Below, piece after piece: positions 52,821-62,000 of a stretch of DNA of 64,000 nucleotides (position 1 is its first letter; each line of letters begins with the position of its first letter). A model generated the notes under the pieces. The model did not search any database. It was not told the DNA's origin and worked only from the letters and a program-made list of their open reading frames with translations. The position numbers and the translations under genes are program-made. This DNA comes from Sodalis praecaptivus (GTDB lineage Bacteria; Pseudomonadota; Gammaproteobacteria; Enterobacterales; Enterobacteriaceae): contig NZ_CP006569.1 of NCBI RefSeq assembly GCF_000517425.1, positions 3,276,760 through 3,340,759 on the forward strand, written 5' to 3'.

Positions 52821-53384
52821 TCAACTCTTGTCAGTTATCAACCCTTGGGAAATAACATGAGACCCCACGCGCATCCTGCCGTAAAGCAACGGCACCGGGT
52901 CGCCCTGTCCCACAACGTTTTCTAGTGAGCTAAAGTAGTTGTTCGCTTCGCCATTGTCGGCGTTCGAGGACGAGCTGGTCTTCGGGGTTCGAGTAAGCAT
53001 CTGGGCTACGCCGCCAGCCATCAATCCAATGCCTGTTGCAATTAAGGGCGCGCCAAATGGAGTGCCCGATAACCAAACCCCCACGGCGACTAACGCAGTC
53101 CCCAGAATGGTCTGAAACAAGCCACCACTCTTTGCCCCGGCCACCACCGGCGTGATCCGCACCTCGGTATCTTTCCCAATTTTGGCGTGCATACCCTTTT
53201 CAAGCGTATCCATACTCAGGCTTTTTTTGCCTACCCGGACCCGATAACGCCCCTCGCTTATGTGCTGGCGTAAGCCGGGAATTTGAATTAACAGTCCTCG
53301 CAGCGCTTCCGCTCCAGTATCTACGACCATGTCGAAGTGAGAACCAAATCGTTTGAGATCCCCGTCAAATCGGACTCGTGCCAT
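52821..53384 (-). CDS. I: Tail assembly protein I (lambda gpI-like)
   Basis: The 187-aa protein begins MARVRFDGDLKRFGSHFDMV, with a ubiquitin-like beta-grasp N-terminus, a Gly/Ala-rich hydrophobic centre (LGTALVAVGVWLSGTPFGAP) and ENVVGQGDPVPLLYGRMRVG, all as in lambda gpI. It overlaps the K gene by 64 nt. Confidence 0.85.
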   Translation of the reverse strand: MARVRFDGDLKRFGSHFDMVVDTGAEALRGLLIQIPGLRQHISEGRYRVRVGKKSLSMDTLEKGMHAKIGKDTEVRITPVVAGAKSGGLFQTILGTALVAVGVWLSGTPFGAPLIATGIGLMAGGVAQMLTRTPKTSSSSNADNGEANNYFSSLENVVGQGDPVPLLYGRMRVGSHVISQGLITDKS

Positions 53385-54064
53385 TTATCATATCTCCAGG
53401 TGGAATGGGTGATTTTTTTCCAGAAACCCCCGTAGCAATCACGCTTACTCAGGGTATTAGGTCGTTGGTGCAAGATAAGCTGTTCACCGATGTAAATTGC
53501 CGAATGCGTCGCTTTTGGTACCGTCTGGCCGGCAAGGTCAAGGCACATCAGAAAGACATCTCCCGGCAGAACTTCGGCGTCGTCAGCAAGTCGCGTAAAG
53601 CCGTTGGCGGCCATATTGGCGATGTATAAATCCTCCTCGCCTTTCCACCAGCCATCGTTACGCTCGAAATAAGGTAGTTCGTGGCCGCAGAGGTGATAGG
53701 CGTCTCGCATTAGCGTGTAGCAGTCCATAACGCCATGCTCAAACGTACGCCCTATCAGGCGCGGTACGTTGCGAAATTTCCGTATCTCTTCATCACATAC
53801 AAGCCACCATGGCAAACCACTTCGACGCTGTGCTATCCGGTCTGCCTCACTGAGAAATGGGTTCCCGTCAGGATGACTATGTACAATGGCTTCTATCTCG
53901 CCCTTGTCTTCTGCCGCAGCCCAACTAACAGGGTCTATCTCAAAATGATTATCCGGGTCGGCTGCAATGTTTCTGCAAGGAAAATACTGGCCCGCTACAA
54001 TCAAACCGCAGCACTCAGCCGGAGCGCATGCCTCAGCATGAGCTAAAATGTCATCGTCTATCAT
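53321..54064 (-). CDS. K: Tail assembly protein K (JAB peptidase plus NlpC/P60)
   Basis: The 247-aa protein has an N-terminal JAB/MPN domain (AECCGLIV; VHSHPDGNPFLSEAD, about 62-76) and a C-terminal NlpC/P60 domain (GVMDCYTLMRDAYHLCG with catalytic Cys, then THSAIYIGEQLILHQRPN). Together they match lambda gpK, which processes tail components or cell wall. Confidence 0.9.
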   Translation of the reverse strand: MIDDDILAHAEACAPAECCGLIVAGQYFPCRNIAADPDNHFEIDPVSWAAAEDKGEIEAIVHSHPDGNPFLSEADRIAQRRSGLPWWLVCDEEIRKFRNVPRLIGRTFEHGVMDCYTLMRDAYHLCGHELPYFERNDGWWKGEEDLYIANMAANGFTRLADDAEVLPGDVFLMCLDLAGQTVPKATHSAIYIGEQLILHQRPNTLSKRDCYGGFWKKITHSTWRYDKWHESDLTGISNDLVLTSTWS

Positions 54065-54073
54065 GAGGGCCTG

Positions 54074-54778
54074 CTATTTGATTTTATTTGCTGCCGGGAA
54101 AGCGGAGGTATTAAGCGGACTTGTTGCGCCGAAACGCAGCTTGCAGGAGCCTAGCCGCTTGCCGCATTTGTCTTTGGTGCCGTCCGAGGTTGGCTGATCG
54201 AACTCATCCGCTACCGGGCCGCCGGTATAGCCACAATCTGCTGACCGGTAAACCCATTGGCAAACATCTGCCAGAATCGTTCTGGCAGGCAATAACGCGC
54301 CATCTGTCTCGCATGGCAAGCAAAGTGTATAAGTAACAAATTCCGCTTGTTGCGCGGTGCATTGTTCTATTTCATATCGGTTTACCGATTCCATTGTCGG
54401 ATCTGCTTGCGGATTGCCGTTATCGAAGTTCTCAGCGTCTAGATACTGCTCGTAAACTTCCCGCCGCGTCACTATCGCTCCGACTGCATCGTCGAAATCC
54501 TGATTGATGCCAGTAATCAGGCCGCTTATATTCGCCAGGGTCAAAGTTGGTCGGTTGCTGGTTCCCTTACCGTTAGCCTCAAACCCTGACGCCTCTACAG
54601 GATAAGGCTGATAAGTGTTCCCCTGCCACACCACCGATTGCCGCAACCCATTAAGGCCCGAATGAAACCTGTATAAGTCGCCGCCGATGTAACTTAAATC
54701 GACTTCATAAAGCACCAGCAGCGCATCTTGCTCAATATTCTGAACATCGATACGCATCCCGGCTGGGATATCGCGCAT
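54074..54778 (-). CDS. L: Minor tail protein L
   Basis: The 234-aa protein has the lambda gpL layout: N-terminal beta domain (ALLVLYEVDLSYIGGDLYRF), LTLANISGLITG, and a Cys-rich C-terminus (CQWVYRSADCGYTG, KCGKRLGSCKLRFG) that coordinates an iron-sulfur cluster in the family. Confidence 0.9.
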   Translation of the reverse strand: MRDIPAGMRIDVQNIEQDALLVLYEVDLSYIGGDLYRFHSGLNGLRQSVVWQGNTYQPYPVEASGFEANGKGTSNRPTLTLANISGLITGINQDFDDAVGAIVTRREVYEQYLDAENFDNGNPQADPTMESVNRYEIEQCTAQQAEFVTYTLCLPCETDGALLPARTILADVCQWVYRSADCGYTGGPVADEFDQPTSDGTKDKCGKRLGSCKLRFGATSPLNTSAFPAANKIK

Positions 54779-54799
54779 TGATTCCTCCGTACTGCATCA

Positions 54800-55129
54800 C
54801 TAGGCAACCACTTCCTGAAACGTGGCCGTGATAGTTTCCCAAAGCCCATTAACCTTGCGGCTCCATGTAGCGCACTTGAAAGTGCGAGGCGTCCACTTAT
54901 CCTGCGCCTTCCAGGTGAACGCCTCTACACCTCCCCGCTCGGTGAGGAAATTTTCGATGTGATCGATGTAGTCAGCGTCACCCGTAAAGGTTAAGGAGTA
55001 AGAACGCAAGTCACTGTTGATGCCGTTCTTCTGGCGCTGCTCGTAGCCGTCCCCATAGCTGACCACTCGCACTCTCGGTTCAACTGTAGAGGTGAAATCC
55101 TGGTCTGGAAGCCACTGAAATTCATACAT
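54800..55129 (-). CDS. M: Minor tail protein M
   Basis: The 109-aa protein (MYEFQWLPDQDFTSTVEPRV, GDGYEQRQKNGINSDLRSYS, FTWKAQDKWTPRTFKCATW) matches lambda gpM in length and motifs. It acts at the distal tail tip. It lies 21 nt upstream of L. Confidence 0.9.
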   Translation of the reverse strand: MYEFQWLPDQDFTSTVEPRVRVVSYGDGYEQRQKNGINSDLRSYSLTFTGDADYIDHIENFLTERGGVEAFTWKAQDKWTPRTFKCATWSRKVNGLWETITATFQEVVA

Positions 55130-55181
55130 ATCTTAACCTTAAATTGGTATGCTATCTCAGCCCACAAAAGAGGATTCGTAA

Positions 55182-55391
55182 ATGCAACTCAAGTTATGGA
55201 AAGTGTCGCACCCGGTAAGAAATGAAAATTCTAATAGTCAAATAACTGTCGAATTAGTCATCTTATCCAAGGAGTCATTTGACTCAGTTTTCGATGGCGT
55301 TTTATAAATCAAGTTGCCTTATGACCAAACAATGTCACTTGAACAAATAGAATCCGCCGCAATAAAATTAGCCCTAGATGCACTGTCCTGA
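55182..55391 (+). pseudogene. Small plus-strand phage gene with in-frame stop
   Basis: ATG 55182 has GAGGA 8 nt upstream. The frame reads MQLKLWKVSHPVRN ... SFDSVFDGVL, TAA at 55305-55307, then IKLPYDQTMSLEQIESAAIK LALDALS and TGA. The part after the stop is clearly protein-like in the same frame, so one nonsense codon appears to have split a 69-aa moron gene inside the tail operon. Confidence 0.6.
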
Positions 55392-55416
55392 GCATTGGGC
55401 GCTATATGCGCCCGTC

Positions 55417-58400
55417 TTAGGCCCTCAATATTCCTCCATCACGCTGCTGATTTAGCAAGGCACTATTTATCCGACTATCTACCATTCTCTGAAGTGTCTT
55501 TAGAAGGTTGTCGTTGTTTTGCTGTTGTTGATCATTGGTGTTTCCACGCTGATCAACATTAAGTGTAATTGGTGCGTTAAGGGTCACCCCTGCACCGCCA
55601 ACACCTTTAGCCCTCACGCCCAATGAACCATCAGAACTCCGTTTCAAGGGCAAAATAGCCTCCGGTCCTGCTTCACCCATCACTCCGCCGCCGTTCGCGA
55701 AGGCGAAGAACGTCGGCTTGCTAACCACCCTCCCGCTGTATGCGCTCAGGCTGGGAGAGTCGTAAACGCCGCCTTTGGCATTGAGGCTCAGATTGTTATA
55801 AGCACCAGTATTGAAACCAGTACTTGCTGAAGCGCTGCCGCCCGCAGCAGAGGACGCGGCACTACCTACCAAACCGAAGAGGCTTTGCAATGCCGATGAC
55901 GAAGCCGAACGGATGGCGATGCGCGCCATATCGTTAAGCACCGATGTGGCAAAGCTGCTAAAGCTCGCCTTACCCGTCGTCACGAACGAAACAAGACTAT
56001 CTTCCATACTACTAAAGGCATTAGTAAAAGCGTCCTTAGTCTGCCCGGCGATATTCTTGGCAGAATCGATGTAATTCTGATATGCAGCGGTGGCCCCATT
56101 CGTCCAATCACCTTGTAGCGCATCCAATTGGGCATAGGAATCGCTTTGCTGTTTTAGACGTGCATCAAGCTGAGATTTGATATTTGCCGTTTCTTGCTTA
56201 TAGGCATCAGATTCTAAGAGCGATTTAGGGGTAGCCTTGTCTAGTTGCTCTTGATAGCGCTGAAATTCTTTGTAAATACTGGCAGTGCTTTCGGTACGTT
56301 CAACCTCCTTATCACCTTTGCCATATGCATTGAGCTGACGCTGATATTGCTCTCCAGCTCCGTTATAAGCTGAAGCCATGGACTCGTTAAGTTGAGCCGA
56401 TCTCTCTTCCAGCTTCTGCAATGCTTCCCGCTGTTGTATTCGCTGGGCCAATGCCGCATTTTGCTCGTAGGCACCCCGCAAAGCGTCTTCATTTGCGAGT
56501 ATGCTTTTCTGCTCTGCGGTTAATATTGACTTGCTTTTCAGATCGGCAATCTGCTGGTTGAATTTAACTAGCGCCTGCTCTGATGTAGAAAGCTTGTCTG
56601 TGGTAGCGAGTTGGGCCTCAAGCGTGGCGTGTTGCTCCTGCAACTGTAATAGCTCGCGAGTAGCAGCACTGTCAGTAACAGCTTTTTCCTTCGGGGTTTT
56701 GGGGTCCTTATATTTGTCACTGATTTGCTGGCGAATCTGATCAGCCGTTACACCATCAGGAAGAATTCCACCGTTCTGAAGGTTTTTCTCAAATGCATCC
56801 AGCTCCTTTTTGCGCTGCTGTGCCTTAGTCATGACGGTGTCATACGTCGAGTTTATGGCCTTCGTAGCTTGTATGGCCTGTTCCTCAAAGTATTGACGAG
56901 TTTGGTTTGTGGCCGCTTTGTTTAGATCACGCTGATTGTCAGCTAACGCACTCTGCAATTCACTTTGTGCGGCGGCAAGCTGTTCCTTGAATCGCGCCTT
57001 TGCATTTCCGACACCAGCAGTTGCCATGCCTCCTTGTGACGTATCAATTGATTCTAATCCGCTTAAGCTAGCTTGTAGATTATTGACTTTCGCAGTTGCT
57101 TCTTTAACCCGATCTGCAGGTGTTTGAGTCCTGCCGATATCGAGCATTGCATCCCAGGCACCCTTAGCGGCATTTGCTACGGTGTCCCACGCCGACTCTA
57201 AGGCACCCAGATTTTGCTTCACCTCAGCAGCAGCTTTTTGCTGGGCGGAAGCATATGCGCTTACAGCCACCGCAGCGGCTTGTTGTGTATTTCCCTGACG
57301 TTCAAGCGCCGCTATCTGCTCGTAAACAGAAGCGGTCAGGTAATGATATTGGTCGTTTAGGGTTTCTGAAGCGCGAACCGGATCTTGCTCCAACTTCTTA
57401 AAATCAGAGATAGTTTCATCAATGCTTTTACCTGTAGCGTCTTGCATCGCCACAGCCGCCTGCGCCACCATCTTGAGCTGATCGCCGCTAAAAGCACCGG
57501 TATTTAAAGCTGCAGTTAAAGCCTTTGCGGCATTAGCTGTAGTGCCGATATTTGAGCTGATCGATTTAGACATATCAGCGAGTTGGCTAGCAGAAATGCC
57601 GGCATAGTTACCAGTGGTGATGATCGCCTGATTGAAGGCGTCCATTTCACCTTGGCCTTTTTTATAGGCCAGCGCCAGCGCACCTGCTGTGACTGCAAGC
57701 GCCGTGATACCTAACGTTAGGGGATTGATGAAACTTAACAGTGCCTTAGCTGCGTTGCCGACGCCACCAAATGAATCCTTGATTTGCCCACCCTGCTGTA
57801 TAGCGACCAGCCACACGGGCATGCCAGAGGCTAAAGAGGTCACCACATCGGTGATTTGCATCGGAAGATAGCGCATTGCCTGAGCGTACTGTTTGGCGCT
57901 GAGGGTTGCAGCTTTGATCGTTCCGTTCTGCTGATTCAATTTCTGAATGTATGGCGCCACTTGGGCAGAAACACCTAGCTGTGCGGCTTTGTATTCCAGC
58001 AATTCGGCCGTGGTCATTCCCATGGTGTCGGATTGCTGTTTAAGGCTTGCGATAAATGATTCTTTTGCTGTTTGTGCCCGCTGATCCGCTGCGGCCGATT
58101 CCCTCGCTGCTTTCGCTGCGGCTTGGCCCTCAGCTGTTGAGGCAAGCGCCGCCTGCTCAAGTTGGGTGCGCATCTGTTCAATCTTAGCGGAATACTCAGC
58201 CAGATCTTCGCCGCCAAGCAGTCCAGAGGCGCCAAAGCCTTTAAGCTGCTTTTCCATCTCATCTAACCGACCATAGGCACCGACAACCGGATCGATTTTC
58301 CCCAAAAGTGACACTAGAGCAGATTGTTGTTCTGCCAAGCTCGAATTAACGGCCTTGCCTGACTTGGCAGCGGCTATGGCGCTTCTATTCATTTCCTCAG

Positions 58401-58596
58401 TTTGACGCGTCCATCCTGCCGCCGCAGTTGACGCGCGACGAGCGGCGCTATCAGTTTTGGCAAATTCACTGGCTAACGAGCTGGCAACGCCTTCCGCCTT
58501 TTCTCCTGCTCCCGTCAGCCTATCCAGTGAATCCGCCGCTTTAGCTACGCCATCTTGCTGAACCTTAATGATTAGGGCGGCTGTTTCTTGCGGCAT
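55417..58596 (-). CDS. H: Tail tape measure protein H
   Basis: The 1059-aa protein starts at ATG 58596 (MPQETAALIIKVQQDG; GGAG 8 nt upstream). It has long Ala/Gln-rich coiled coils, a hydrophobic central region (about 280-320, LLSFINPLTLGITALAVTAG) and a C-terminal block with FFAFANGGGVMGEAGPEAIL, the tape-measure signature. Its length sets tail length and it helps DNA enter the host. Confidence 0.92.
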   Translation of the reverse strand: MPQETAALIIKVQQDGVAKAADSLDRLTGAGEKAEGVASSLASEFAKTDSAARRASTAAAGWTRQTEEMNRSAIAAAKSGKAVNSSLAEQQSALVSLLGKIDPVVGAYGRLDEMEKQLKGFGASGLLGGEDLAEYSAKIEQMRTQLEQAALASTAEGQAAAKAARESAAADQRAQTAKESFIASLKQQSDTMGMTTAELLEYKAAQLGVSAQVAPYIQKLNQQNGTIKAATLSAKQYAQAMRYLPMQITDVVTSLASGMPVWLVAIQQGGQIKDSFGGVGNAAKALLSFINPLTLGITALAVTAGALALAYKKGQGEMDAFNQAIITTGNYAGISASQLADMSKSISSNIGTTANAAKALTAALNTGAFSGDQLKMVAQAAVAMQDATGKSIDETISDFKKLEQDPVRASETLNDQYHYLTASVYEQIAALERQGNTQQAAAVAVSAYASAQQKAAAEVKQNLGALESAWDTVANAAKGAWDAMLDIGRTQTPADRVKEATAKVNNLQASLSGLESIDTSQGGMATAGVGNAKARFKEQLAAAQSELQSALADNQRDLNKAATNQTRQYFEEQAIQATKAINSTYDTVMTKAQQRKKELDAFEKNLQNGGILPDGVTADQIRQQISDKYKDPKTPKEKAVTDSAATRELLQLQEQHATLEAQLATTDKLSTSEQALVKFNQQIADLKSKSILTAEQKSILANEDALRGAYEQNAALAQRIQQREALQKLEERSAQLNESMASAYNGAGEQYQRQLNAYGKGDKEVERTESTASIYKEFQRYQEQLDKATPKSLLESDAYKQETANIKSQLDARLKQQSDSYAQLDALQGDWTNGATAAYQNYIDSAKNIAGQTKDAFTNAFSSMEDSLVSFVTTGKASFSSFATSVLNDMARIAIRSASSSALQSLFGLVGSAASSAAGGSASASTGFNTGAYNNLSLNAKGGVYDSPSLSAYSGRVVSKPTFFAFANGGGVMGEAGPEAILPLKRSSDGSLGVRAKGVGGAGVTLNAPITLNVDQRGNTNDQQQQNNDNLLKTLQRMVDSRINSALLNQQRDGGILRA

Positions 58597-58613
58597 GTGG
58601 GGATCTCCAGACA

Positions 58614-58642
58614 ATAAAAAACCCCGCTTCAGCAGGGTTTTA
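58614..58642 (-). terminator. Rho-independent terminator, minus strand
   Basis: On the minus strand AACCCTGCTGAAGCGGGGTT followed by TTTT. It lies between the DUF2513-like gene and the tape measure gene. Confidence 0.65.
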
Positions 58643-58669
58643 ATTAATTATGCTTTTTTAGAACGGGAT

Positions 58670-59026
58670 TTACTTGAGTAAGTTAGTAATGATGATCGTG
58701 GCTGCGGTTTTGATCGAATCTACTGTTAATTCAATTCCCTTTGACTTAACAAGCGCTACTGTTTTGCTCCAAACATTATTCGACCTGATATTATCCAGAA
58801 AATCATGCCCCTCAAATGTTAACCCTGTCGTGTAATATGCAGAAGAAGCTAATGTTGAAACGTCAATAATTTCAAGCAATCCCGCCTGACCAAGTATCTT
58901 GATATGATAGTTAACCAATTCGGATGATACTTCTGGAAAATCCTCGTCTGTAACCACTTCGCTTCTCTCTGAGAGATTTTCCGCTTTCAACATGATACTT
59001 CTGACCAGATCCCAGTCCCTTTTCAT
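58670..59026 (-). CDS. DUF2513/YjcQ-like protein
   Basis: The 118-aa protein from ATG 59026 begins MKRDWDLVRSIMLKAE, with LVNYHIKILGQAGLLEI and LTFEGHDFLDNIR: the winged-helix DUF2513 pattern, found in many prophages. Function unknown. It is a likely moron, as it sits inside the tail operon before the tape measure gene and has its own terminator. Confidence 0.75.
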   Translation of the reverse strand: MKRDWDLVRSIMLKAENLSERSEVVTDEDFPEVSSELVNYHIKILGQAGLLEIIDVSTLASSAYYTTGLTFEGHDFLDNIRSNNVWSKTVALVKSKGIELTVDSIKTAATIIITNLLK

Positions 59027-59080
59027 CGCATCACCCATGAACTAAAATAATTACCATCATAATACTACCAAACGGCATGT

Positions 59081-59409
59081 TCAAAATAGCTTTGGTACGT
59101 CTTTCATGACCTCATAGGCCATGTCCATGATGATCTCGACTTCGGCAGGGGTTGGACGGTTGCCGGTTAACTCCGTCCAGGCTTTTAGCTCCGAGTAAGT
59201 CAGCTCTCCGCCAGAGCCGCGCATAAGGTCAATGAACCATCCCCAAAGATATCCAGTACCTTCTGGCAGGTTTGGCGGATTGACCATGAGATCAGGCGTG
59301 ATGCCAAGTTTCATCGCTGCCTGATAATGCTCTCTTAGGCTCTTTCCATCCTTTTGCCTTTTGTCGAGCTTTCGCTGGAATTCTGTGTAACGGACGAGTC
59401 CAGCGGCTT
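59081..59409 (-). CDS. Tail assembly chaperone T region, expressed by -1 frameshift as GT
   Basis: Entering from the slippery site, the -1 frame continues AAGLVRYTEFQRKLDKRQ, KDGKSLREHYQAAMKLGIT through to EVMKDVPKLF at 59081 without interruption. An internal ATG at 59314 alone would give 77 aa. This matches the lambda G/GT arrangement, where the GT fusion loads the tape measure protein. Confidence 0.75.
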
Positions 59410-59781
59410 TTTTTTAAAAAACTCTGCCCGGTTAGCAGCAAAGTTATTGATACGGTCTTTGAGATATGGTGATTCAGTAAGCAATAGCTTCAGGTTCTCG
59501 GGCGTCAACTCTTCTTCCAGGGACCAATCGATAATGAGTGCCTGGAACTGTTTAAACTCGTTCTCTTCATCAAACTCTTTCGTGAACGCCTTATCTTTAA
59601 GTTGCTGAGGAGTCAGATCGAATACTGCGCGGCTTGCTTCAGTTTTCGCGGCGCGGAACTCATCACTGTCTATGCCGCGAACAAGTAAATATTCTTGCGT
59701 TGGGGTACCATCAGGGAGGGTCAGGAAAAGTTTCTTGCCCTCATTTGCGGCACCGCGTGTAGCGAAATCACTTAGTTTCAT
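59335..59781 (-). CDS. Tail assembly chaperone G
   Basis: The 148-aa acidic protein from ATG 59781 (MKLSDFATRGAANEGKKLFL, KQFQALIIDWSLEEELTPEN) lies between the tail tube gene and the T frame, the position and size of lambda G. It contains the slippery heptamer in its codons 124-125 and ends 25 codons later. Confidence 0.8.
   Translation of the reverse strand: MKLSDFATRGAANEGKKLFLTLPDGTPTQEYLLVRGIDSDEFRAAKTEASRAVFDLTPQQLKDKAFTKEFDEENEFKQFQALIIDWSLEEELTPENLKLLLTESPYLKDRINNFAANRAEFFKKKPLDSSVTQNSSESSTKGKRMERA
59407..59413 (-). other. Programmed -1 frameshift site, A-AAA-AAG
   Basis: The minus strand reads TTTTTTAAAAAAAAGCC. In the G frame the codons are AAA AAG (59412-59407) preceded by A, an ideal X-XXY-YYZ heptamer. 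Slipping back one base joins G to the open T frame. Confidence 0.8.
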
Positions 59782-59823
59782 TAATAACTCCATTGGGAAA
59801 ACCCGGCTAACCGGGCATTAAGA

Positions 59824-60768
59824 TTAAGAGCCTTGACCGTCTGCGGTGCGGGTGATCTGAAGAAGAATGCCGGTTGCTTTGTCTTCATAAGCGGTGAAAT
59901 CAAAAGTGAGTGCCTGAAAAGCGTCGGCCTCAGCCAATGCTTCTGAGGAAAACTTAATGCGGGGAAGCAGAAAGGTATACGCCCCACCCTGCCCGCTTAG
60001 CGTAAACTCAAGCGAGATATCGGAATGGTCGTAGAACATCTGCGACAAATCTTCGTTCTGATACAGAAAGGTAATCGACCCTGTAGTAGCGGCATTAGTT
60101 GAACCACTGGCCGCAACGCCGCGTTGCCCGTAAACGTGGGCCTGTGATATGCCATTATCGATGTTCAACGAAACAGACGTAACCGCATTAGATGCCACAC
60201 CATTTACCTTAATGGCCGCCGTCAAGGTTGCATTTTCGCCCGTAGAGTCGAACGGATCATTATTCTCTGGCTCGGCATATGTAGCTCCCGAGATAGCGGA
60301 AGCCCCATAGAGCACGGACGCGCCCATAATGCCGAAATCAGCAGTTACTATGGCATTAGGTGCCGCCGTTAGAGCAAATGTGTTAACCAGACATCCTGGG
60401 TAGCGGCGTAAAGTATCGATGTCGGTTTGCTTTCGCTCAATCGTAAAAGATTTTTTGGTGGCGCCGATGACCAAAACATCATCGTTCCACGTGTTAAATA
60501 ACAAGCTTTGCAACAGATAGTCGAAATCACCATACGCGAATTCGGTATTAAGTGTTCCTGACGAACTTTCGGAGCCACGGGCGGAGAAGATCGCCTTTCG
60601 GTCGCTCCTGACCTGGTTGGAACTCAGTTCATCTCGGGTTAGTGTTAATTCGCCGGGCGTTTTGGGAATGCGGATAAAGGCTGGTGTTGCCGGCGTATCC
60701 CCTTCAATAGTTTCAGGCACCAGCCAGTAATCGACCTGTTTGGCTCCAGCAGCAGCTACCATAACCAT
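59824..60768 (-). CDS. Major tail (tube) protein
   Basis: The 314-aa protein from ATG 60768 (GGAG 9 nt upstream; MVMVAAAGAKQVDYWLVPET) has ELTLTRDELSSNQVRSDRK, RGSESSSGTLNTEFAYGDFD and two beta-domain halves as in siphophage tube proteins. It sits between the tail terminator and G genes, the place of lambda V. Confidence 0.8.
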   Translation of the reverse strand: MVMVAAAGAKQVDYWLVPETIEGDTPATPAFIRIPKTPGELTLTRDELSSNQVRSDRKAIFSARGSESSSGTLNTEFAYGDFDYLLQSLLFNTWNDDVLVIGATKKSFTIERKQTDIDTLRRYPGCLVNTFALTAAPNAIVTADFGIMGASVLYGASAISGATYAEPENNDPFDSTGENATLTAAIKVNGVASNAVTSVSLNIDNGISQAHVYGQRGVAASGSTNAATTGSITFLYQNEDLSQMFYDHSDISLEFTLSGQGGAYTFLLPRIKFSSEALAEADAFQALTFDFTAYEDKATGILLQITRTADGQGS

Positions 60769-60773
60769 AATTT

Positions 60774-61184
60774 TTAGCTCCGTAATTCGTATGATGACCA
60801 ATAAAAAGTCAGATGAGCGACCGCCCAGCCATCAACAGACTGCGGATCGGTGTATTCGCGGTTTTTGATGGTGACGCGAGTGTTGTTATAGGTGAGCACA
60901 GTCCCAATTTTAAACTGTCCCCGTAAAGTGTCGAAAATAGCCAGCATGGCGCCGTTGACACCCGCGCGGACCTTGCAAACGACATCAATCTGAACAAAGC
61001 CGCTGATCGAATCCAGACCACCTTGTCCAAAGGTTGTTGCAGTGTCGCCGGCAGGTGAAAAATAGAATCGAAGATAATCGCCATCTGGCGGATCAAACGA
61101 CTCAAGCGGCCACGCCACCGGTACCGACAATGCAGCGGCCGCCGCTACCATGCGCGAGCGCAAAGCGGAGGAAATATCCTTCAC
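60774..61184 (-). CDS. Tail terminator / completion protein
   Basis: The 136-aa protein (MKDISSALRSRMVAAAAALS, FVQIDVVCKVRAGVNGAM) resembles DUF4128-type tail terminators (lambda U position). It caps the tail and joins it to the head. Confidence 0.75.
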   Translation of the reverse strand: MKDISSALRSRMVAAAAALSVPVAWPLESFDPPDGDYLRFYFSPAGDTATTFGQGGLDSISGFVQIDVVCKVRAGVNGAMLAIFDTLRGQFKIGTVLTYNNTRVTIKNREYTDPQSVDGWAVAHLTFYWSSYELRS

Positions 61185-61193
61185 GGGTTAGCC

Positions 61194-61643
61194 TCACTTA
61201 ACGAGTATCATGGCCTTATTGAGGTTGGTGTTGATGCGGGACATGTTGCGGCGAACCATGCCAGCGGGCGCTTGAGTGGAATAGCCAGCTACTGTATGAG
61301 GCCCGTTTGCCGGATTTCCATTTTTGTCCTTCCATTCGCCATACTCGGCAACTTGGGCATAAGGCAAGTTGTTGGTCATATAGACCGTGAAATTACGCCC
61401 CTGGGCAAGCACGACGGTTGTCATTTTCTCTACCGTCTGAGCGCCGTCTTTGTCGTCTAATGCGAGTTGTCCGAATACAGGCGAATCAGCGGAAACCTGC
61501 CAGTTGGCCCGGAGTCTGCCCGTATCAACCGGAGTATCAAGGATAATGCCGCGAAATAACGCTATGGCAGCCTCTTTACCGACGTACTCAGAGCGCTTAA
61601 TGGTTTCGCCGGACCATTTACCAATCGATGCGGAGAATCCCAT
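61194..61643 (-). CDS. HK97 gp10-like tail completion protein
   Basis: The 149-aa protein has IILDTPVDTGRLRANWQ, the strong signature of HK97-gp10-like/Z-like proteins, and NNLPYAQVAEYGEW. The ATG overlaps the stop of the previous gene. Confidence 0.85.
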   Translation of the reverse strand: MGFSASIGKWSGETIKRSEYVGKEAAIALFRGIILDTPVDTGRLRANWQVSADSPVFGQLALDDKDGAQTVEKMTTVVLAQGRNFTVYMTNNLPYAQVAEYGEWKDKNGNPANGPHTVAGYSTQAPAGMVRRNMSRINTNLNKAMILVK

Positions 61644-61999
61644 TAGCGCCTCACTTGCAGCTGATAGCAGACCGTCACGTCAGCCGGAGTTTTGTCGCTG
61701 ATGTTGATGATCCGCCATTTAGTTGTCCCGTCTTGGAGAAAATCACCGATAAGCGGCGTTGTATCGGCAGAGATAGTAACTTTCTTGTCGCTGGCGAGGA
61801 TGAATGTGCCGTCAACCTCAACGCGGTTAAAGTCCTGCACTACGCCGATAACAGACAGCATTTGCGGCGGTTGAGTCACTGCATCACCGGTCACCGGGTC
61901 AATCACAGAAGTGCCGGCGCGTTCGATGTACATCGTTTTACCGTATTTCGTCAGTAACCGTGTTGCGGTAGCCTGCATGCGTGGATAAAAGGCCGCCAT
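61643..61999 (-). CDS. Head-tail adaptor / stopper
   Basis: The 118-aa, beta-rich protein (MAAFYPRMQATATRLLTKYG, SDKKVTISADTTPLIGDFLQ, WRIINISDKTPADVTVCYQL) is of the head-closure (SPP1 gp16-like) type in position and motifs. Confidence 0.7.
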   Translation of the reverse strand: MAAFYPRMQATATRLLTKYGKTMYIERAGTSVIDPVTGDAVTQPPQMLSVIGVVQDFNRVEVDGTFILASDKKVTISADTTPLIGDFLQDGTTKWRIINISDKTPADVTVCYQLQVRR

Positions 62000-62000
62000 A

